Positions 59,795-64,000 of a stretch of 64,000 bases of DNA are shown here, piece by piece. Under the pieces are notes generated by a model. That model had not been told where the DNA came from, did not search any database, and saw only the letters and a program-made list of their open reading frames with translations. The stretch is taken from positions 17,407 to 81,406 of the forward strand of contig CACOVJ010000004.1 of NCBI GenBank assembly GCA_902630465.1, read 5' to 3'. The translations under genes and the position numbers were made by a program. The first letter of the stretch is position 1; every line of letters begins with the position of its first letter. The stretch comes from an uncultured Alphaproteobacteria bacterium (GTDB lineage: Bacteria > Pseudomonadota > Alphaproteobacteria > HIMB59 > GCA-002718135).

Positions 59795-61659
59795 TGAGCT
59801 CACTTGTTGGTTTTATTTCTTTAGCTTTAGCAGTTATAATAAATATTTTTCTTTTAATTTCAAATTTTTTTATAAAATATAATAATAAAATTTTTAATTT
59901 AATTATTAAAGTCTCTTCTATATTAACAATTATCTCTTTCTTTTCACTTATGTATGCTTACATAGTTTCTGATTTTTCAAATTTTAATGTATTTCAGAAT
60001 TCTCATTCAGAAAAGCCATTAATATATAAAATTTCTGGAACATGGGGTAATCATGAAGGGTCTATGCTTTTGTGGTTATCAATTTTATCAATATATGGAT
60101 TTTTTTTTTCTCGTACAGAAAATATAAATATAAAATTTAAGCAACAAACATTATTAATACAATCGTTTCTTCATGTTCTATTTGGCTTATTTATAGTTTT
60201 TACATCTAATCCTTTTCTGGTGAATTCAGTAATAGTTAAAGAGGGTTTGGGGTTAAATCCAATCTTACAAGATCCTGGATTAGCTATTCATCCACCAATT
60301 CTATATGCTGGATATGTTGGATATTCTATTGTTTTTAGCTTAGCTATTGCTGGATTGTTTAGTGATAGCGATAATAAAGGTTGGATATTTGTTACTAAAA
60401 GGTGGGCTTTAATTAGCTGGACATTTTTGACCGGAGGTATAGCTCTAGGTTCATATTGGGCTTATTATGAACTCGGCTGGGGTGGTTGGTGGTTTTGGGA
60501 TCCAGTTGAAAATATATCATTAATGCCATGGATTGCAGGGTTAGCACTAGTACATTCACTACTAATGGCAAAGGGAGAGCAAATAATAAAAAAATGGATT
60601 ATTTTTTTATCTATATTGTGTTTTTCACTAAGTGTATTTGGAACATTTTTAGTTAGATCGGGAATTTTAACAAGCGTTCATTCATTTGCAAGTGATGCTT
60701 CAAGAGGACTGTTTATTTTATTAATTTTTTTTATAATTACAGGCTTTGGATTTTTAGTTTTTCTATTAAAGACTCCTGAAAACTCTAAACCTATTAACTT
60801 TTTATTTATCAATAAAGTCTCAGCATTGGTAATTAATAATATTTTGATGATTATTGCTACACTTACAATTTTGTTAGGAACAATATATCCAATTATAGTA
60901 GAAGTTTTGACAAATGATAGAATATCAGTAGGCGGTCCTTACTTTAACTCAACAGTAATTCCTATAATGATACCAGGATTTCTTTTAATGAGTATAGCGC
61001 CTATTTTATCATGGCAAACAAACAGAATTAGAAATGCTAGACTGTATGTCATTGGATTTATTGCAATAAGCCTTCTCGTTTTGGTACAATCGTATCTATC
61101 GACATTTAATACATGGGGTGTTTTAGGCTTAATTTTAGGTATTTGGATAATTACTGCTTCCTTTATTTCTATAATTTCATCCTATAAAATTGACTTCAAT
61201 TTTAAACTTTTACAAAAAATTAACCCTCATATTGCACATATTGGAGTTGGAATAGCAATAATTGGTATTACATGTTCAAGTGTTTTTAAAAATGAATATG
61301 ATTTTAATCTAAATGAGGGTGACACAGTTCAGATTGAAGATACTATTGTAAAACTTGAAAAGATTGAGATGACTAATGAAGTAAACTTTCAGGCATTACG
61401 TGCAAACTTTTTGATTGAGAGAAATAAAAAAGTTGTTGCGAATATAAAAGCCGGAAAAAACTACTATCCGGTATCAAAAATGATTACCACAGAAGCAGGC
61501 ATATACCATGAGTTGTATAAAGATATATACTTTATAGTTGGAGACCAAAAAGATAAAAATTGGTTTGTAAAAGTATATATTAATCCATTTGTTAGTTTTA
61601 TATGGATTGGTGTTTTAATTATGGTTGTTTCTGGATTTATAGGAGTTACTAGAAAATGA
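59794..61659 (+). CDS. ccmF: Cytochrome c haem lyase subunit CcmF
   Basis: The 621-aa protein has around 13-15 hydrophobic helices, the WWD-type motif WGGWWFWDPVENISLMPW, GTWGNHEGSMLLW, and HPPILYAGYVGYS. It joins haem to apocytochrome c. Its stop overlaps the ccmG ATG by 4 nt. Confidence 0.95.
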   Translation: MSSLVGFISLALAVIINIFLLISNFFIKYNNKIFNLIIKVSSILTIISFFSLMYAYIVSDFSNFNVFQNSHSEKPLIYKISGTWGNHEGSMLLWLSILSIYGFFFSRTENINIKFKQQTLLIQSFLHVLFGLFIVFTSNPFLVNSVIVKEGLGLNPILQDPGLAIHPPILYAGYVGYSIVFSLAIAGLFSDSDNKGWIFVTKRWALISWTFLTGGIALGSYWAYYELGWGGWWFWDPVENISLMPWIAGLALVHSLLMAKGEQIIKKWIIFLSILCFSLSVFGTFLVRSGILTSVHSFASDASRGLFILLIFFIITGFGFLVFLLKTPENSKPINFLFINKVSALVINNILMIIATLTILLGTIYPIIVEVLTNDRISVGGPYFNSTVIPIMIPGFLLMSIAPILSWQTNRIRNARLYVIGFIAISLLVLVQSYLSTFNTWGVLGLILGIWIITASFISIISSYKIDFNFKLLQKINPHIAHIGVGIAIIGITCSSVFKNEYDFNLNEGDTVQIEDTIVKLEKIEMTNEVNFQALRANFLIERNKKVVANIKAGKNYYPVSKMITTEAGIYHELYKDIYFIVGDQKDKNWFVKVYINPFVSFIWIGVLIMVVSGFIGVTRK

Positions 61660-62180
61660 AAAGATTAATAGTATTATCACCGCTAGTTATACTTTTAATA
61701 ATTTGTTTTTTTATTTTAATTTATTTGTTGAGTAATAAAGACCCAAGTAAGCCGCCAAGTGCCCTGATAAATAAAGATATTCCCATTTTTGAAAGCAAAT
61801 CTTTGTATGAAACAGATAAAATTATTAAATCTCAAGACTTTAAAAATAAAAAGGTATTAATAAATTTTTTTGCTTCTTGGTGTCTTCCATGTAAAGTTGA
61901 ACATCCTCTTTTTTTTGAAATATCAGAAAACTATCCAGACCTATTCATGTTAGGGTTTAATCACAAAGATAAATCAGAAGATGCAAAAAATTACTTGTCA
62001 GAAGATGGCAATCCTTATGACTTTGTTGGAGTTGATAGTGATGGAATGATTGCATTAGAATTTGGTGTTTTTGGTCTTCCGGAAACTTTCTTAATAAATG
62101 AAAAGGGCAAAATAATTTATAAGTTTATGGGGCCTTTAACAAAAGAAATAATTAAAAATGAAATTATACCACTCTTGTAG
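61656..62180 (+). CDS. ccmG: Thiol:disulfide interchange protein CcmG (DsbE)
   Basis: The 174-aa protein has an N-terminal membrane anchor and a periplasmic thioredoxin fold with the redox motif C76-L-P-C79 in NFFASWCLPCKVEHP, and the FGVFGLPETFLI cis-proline loop. It keeps apocytochrome c cysteines reduced. Overlaps ccmH by 23 nt. Confidence 0.95.
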   Translation: MKRLIVLSPLVILLIICFFILIYLLSNKDPSKPPSALINKDIPIFESKSLYETDKIIKSQDFKNKKVLINFFASWCLPCKVEHPLFFEISENYPDLFMLGFNHKDKSEDAKNYLSEDGNPYDFVGVDSDGMIALEFGVFGLPETFLINEKGKIIYKFMGPLTKEIIKNEIIPLL

Positions 62181-62538
62181 AAAAATTGCTTTTGTAAATT
62201 TGTTTGTTTTTATTAGTTTTTTTGAAGTATTTGCAGATGGGACACTAGATGAGAAAGTTAAAAATCTTACATTAGAGTTAAGGTGTATGACATGCCAAAA
62301 TCAAAGTATTTATGACTCTGAAGCTGACTTCTCTAAAGATATAAAAAAGATTGTCAGAACTAAATTTGAAGAAGGTAAATCAGAAAAAGAGATTAAATTA
62401 TTTTTAGTCGAAAGATATGGTGAATACATACTATTTAAACCTTTATTAAATTATAAAAACTGGTTTCTTTGGTCGTTTCCGTTCATATTTTTAATGTTTG
62501 GGCTATTTTTTATAGGCCTTAAGATAAGAAAAAACTGA
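62158..62538 (+). CDS. ccmH: Cytochrome c-type biogenesis protein CcmH
   Basis: The 126-aa protein has a signal or anchor segment, the active-site LRCMTCQNQ (C43, C46), RYGEYILFKP and a C-terminal transmembrane helix. It works with CcmF and CcmG in haem ligation. It is the short form without the TPR domain; a separate ccmI is not seen after it. Last gene of the ccm operon. Confidence 0.92.
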   Translation: MKLYHSCRKIAFVNLFVFISFFEVFADGTLDEKVKNLTLELRCMTCQNQSIYDSEADFSKDIKKIVRTKFEEGKSEKEIKLFLVERYGEYILFKPLLNYKNWFLWSFPFIFLMFGLFFIGLKIRKN

Positions 62539-62623
62539 GCTAAGCTAACAATTTATTTTGTTTTTTCTTATTTAGCTTATAAAGTCACCACATAATTTGA
62601 AATTACTTCTTTAAGGGGGAAAT

Positions 62624-63457
62624 GTGAAAAAATTTTTGATATTTGTTTTATCTCTTGGCGTTTTTAGCTTTGCTACAGTTGCAAACTCACAAACAATAAG
62701 AATTGGTACAGAAGGTGCTTATCCACCATGGAATAATATTAATTCTGCTGGTGATTTAGAAGGTGCTGAAATTGATTTTGGAAACGAAGCTTGTGAAAGA
62801 ATGGGTGTTACATGTGAATGGGTTACTCAGGACTGGGATGGAATTATTCCAGCTTTATTACAAGGTAAATACGACATAATTATTGCAGGTATGTCTATAA
62901 CTGAAGAAAGAAAAGAAAAAGTAAATTTCACAACTGGTTATATGACTGATGGTGCTAGATTTGCAGTATTGAAAGATAGTGGTTTAGCTGATCTTAACAT
63001 AGCAGGTATGGCAAAAGTTAATCTAAATAATGCAGGTGGTAAGGAACAAGCAGCAATTGGCCAACTAATTGCGGCAATGGATGGTAAAACCGTATGTGTA
63101 CAATCATCGACTATTCATCAAAACTTTTTAGAAAAACATATGTCGGGAGCAGTTGATGTTAAATTATATCAAGCAGTTGATGATCACAATCTTGATTTAG
63201 CAGCTGGTAGATGTGATGCAGTTTTAGCAGATGTTGGTTCTATTATTGACTTCATGGAGTCTGATGGTGGGGTTGATGTTGCATTTACTGGACCAACATT
63301 TTCAGGTGGTGTTTTTGGAGACGGTGTAGGTGGTGCTGTTCGTAAAGAAGACGGAGACATTTTAGAAATGTGGAATTCCGTTATTATGGAAATGTCCAAA
63401 GATGGAACGACTGCTGAAATTACAAAGAAATGGTTCGGAAGAGATATCTCTATGTGA
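62624..63457 (+). CDS. Amino-acid ABC transporter substrate-binding protein
   Basis: The 277-aa protein has a signal peptide (KKFLIFVLSLGVFSFATVANSQ) and a periplasmic-binding fold of the polar amino-acid family: IRIGTEGAYPPWN, DWDGIIPALLQGKYD, MSITEERKEKVNFT. It is closest in pattern to lysine/arginine/ornithine or octopine-type binding proteins; the ligand cannot be fixed. The start is GTG with a strong AAGGGGG ribosome binding site 5 nt upstream. No permease or ATPase is adjacent. Confidence 0.9.
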   Translation: MKKFLIFVLSLGVFSFATVANSQTIRIGTEGAYPPWNNINSAGDLEGAEIDFGNEACERMGVTCEWVTQDWDGIIPALLQGKYDIIIAGMSITEERKEKVNFTTGYMTDGARFAVLKDSGLADLNIAGMAKVNLNNAGGKEQAAIGQLIAAMDGKTVCVQSSTIHQNFLEKHMSGAVDVKLYQAVDDHNLDLAAGRCDAVLADVGSIIDFMESDGGVDVAFTGPTFSGGVFGDGVGGAVRKEDGDILEMWNSVIMEMSKDGTTAEITKKWFGRDISM

Positions 63458-63475
63458 ACATATATAAAATAATTT

Positions 63476-63504
63476 AAAAAAGCGGCATTTGCCGCTTTTT
63501 TTTT
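63476..63504 (+). terminator. Rho-independent terminator after the substrate-binding gene
   Basis: A stem AAAAAAGCGGC / GCCGCTTTTTT with a 4-nt ATTT loop and a T-run. It ends the transcript of the substrate-binding gene and separates it from the YggT gene. Confidence 0.85.
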
Positions 63505-63529
63505 GATAACTTTCAAGTATAAAAACTAA

Positions 63530-63811
63530 ATGACACCAGTATACTTTCTTATTGTAGAATTGATTCAATTATATAAATATGCTTTGATTATATATATTAT
63601 TGGAATTTGGCTTACACAATTCAACATAGTAAATTCTAATAATAGATTTGTATATATTTTGATGGATTCATTACATAAACTTTGTGAGCCGAGTATGAGA
63701 GTTATAAGAAGATTTATACCCAATTTCGGTGCTGTTGATATATCTCCAATAATTGTTTTTTTATTACTAACCTTAATACAAAGACTTATAAAAACAAATT
63801 TGATATTTTAA
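63530..63811 (+). CDS. YggT family membrane protein
   Basis: The 93-aa protein has two hydrophobic segments and the YggT pattern LCEPSMRVIRRFIPNFGAVDISPIIVFLLL. Proteins of this family are integral membrane proteins of unclear role, sometimes linked to osmotic or cell-division functions. folD begins 1 nt after its stop. Confidence 0.88.
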   Translation: MTPVYFLIVELIQLYKYALIIYIIGIWLTQFNIVNSNNRFVYILMDSLHKLCEPSMRVIRRFIPNFGAVDISPIIVFLLLTLIQRLIKTNLIF

Positions 63812-63812
63812 A

Positions 63813-64000
63813 ATGGCTAAAATAATAGATGGTAAAAAAATTGCTCAGAATTTGAGAGACAGCTTAAGCGAAGAAATAAAAAAACTAAAAAGTATTCATA
63901 ATAAAGTGCCTGGTTTGGCAGTTGTGCAAGTTGGTAATGTTGCAGCAAGTAGTGTTTATGTAAAGGCTAAAACAAAAAGCGCCTTAGAAGTTGGTATAGA
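63813..64000 (+). CDS. folD: Methylenetetrahydrofolate dehydrogenase/cyclohydrolase, N-terminal part (partial)
   Basis: The window cuts the gene after 62 codons. The visible part reads AKIIDGKKIAQNLRDSL and PGLAVVQVGNVAASSVYVKAK, the FolD catalytic domain start; the YVKAK lysine is the catalytic residue. FolD interconverts methylene-, methenyl- and formyl-tetrahydrofolate. Confidence 0.93.
   Translation, partial: MAKIIDGKKIAQNLRDSLSEEIKKLKSIHNKVPGLAVVQVGNVAASSVYVKAKTKSALEVGI

Noticed and set aside
63184..63568. Minus-strand ORFs opposite the substrate-binding gene
   Set aside because: They cover a well-conserved coding region and its terminator, with no domain of their own.

Overview
The window is a gene-dense, strikingly AT-rich chromosomal segment of an alphaproteobacterium with a streamlined genome. 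It most resembles SAR11-type or other small-genome marine lineages. Class-level evidence is seen directly: GcrA, a CarD/ferredoxin/Suv3-like helicase/RpoH block, F1 genes (atpHAGDC) next to priA without F0 genes, a DUF484 protein, a DUF1737 protein, and a dapF-mtaB-ftsY-ispZ cluster. The SAR11-like placement is inference from low GC, short or overlapping gene junctions and gene content; no search was run. I see no insertion sequence, prophage, integrase or CRISPR array.

Layout. 1-10.6 kb: the end of a CtpA protease, rppH, the F1-ATPase operon (minus), priA, then a plus-strand set of transaldolase, DUF484 protein, a secreted HExxH protein and a DUF1737 protein. 10.6-22.5 kb: one long minus-strand TCA-cycle block (sdhCDAB, mdh, sucCD, sucAB, lpd). 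22.5-22.9 kb: an intergenic region with a 148-nt element closed by a perfect 14-bp inverted repeat, a candidate structured RNA. 22.9-27.6 kb: an alpha/beta hydrolase, ZapE/AFG1 ATPase, a 46-aa coupled small ORF, an MFS transporter and a type-5 uracil-DNA glycosylase (all minus), then a DUF924 protein and tRNA-Arg(TCG). 27.6-35.7 kb: a minus-strand block of ffh, rpsP, rimM, trmD, rplS, leuC, leuD, leuB, asd. 35.9-39.4 kb: dapF, mtaB, ftsY, ispZ. 39.4-48.4 kb: pgk, gcrA, an MFS transporter, a 39-aa membrane peptide, dxs, an SDR-like protein, panB, a beta carbonic anhydrase, dusA and a PagL-like lipid A deacylase. 48.4-56.6 kb: rpoH, a degenerate metallophosphoesterase, carD, fdxA, a TerB-like protein, the Suv3-like helicase and acnA. 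56.9-62.5 kb: a 57-aa Lys/Ala/Pro repeat protein followed by two consecutive terminators, then a cytochrome c maturation operon ccmABCDEFGH. 62.6-64 kb: an amino-acid ABC substrate-binding protein, a YggT protein and the start of folD.

Functionally this is core metabolism: oxidative TCA cycle, ATP synthesis, cytochrome c biogenesis, leucine/aspartate-family/pantothenate/isoprenoid synthesis, ribosome and tRNA modification, SRP targeting and general transcription control. The less ordinary items are the unassigned structured RNA, the lysine-rich protein with its structured leader, ribosomal proteins S16 and L19 with long low-complexity acidic tails (S16 built from perfect 57-bp tandem repeats), an apparent pseudophosphatase between carD and rpoH, an SDR lacking its catalytic Tyr/Lys, and two tiny genes. 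No clearly new multi-gene system is evident.
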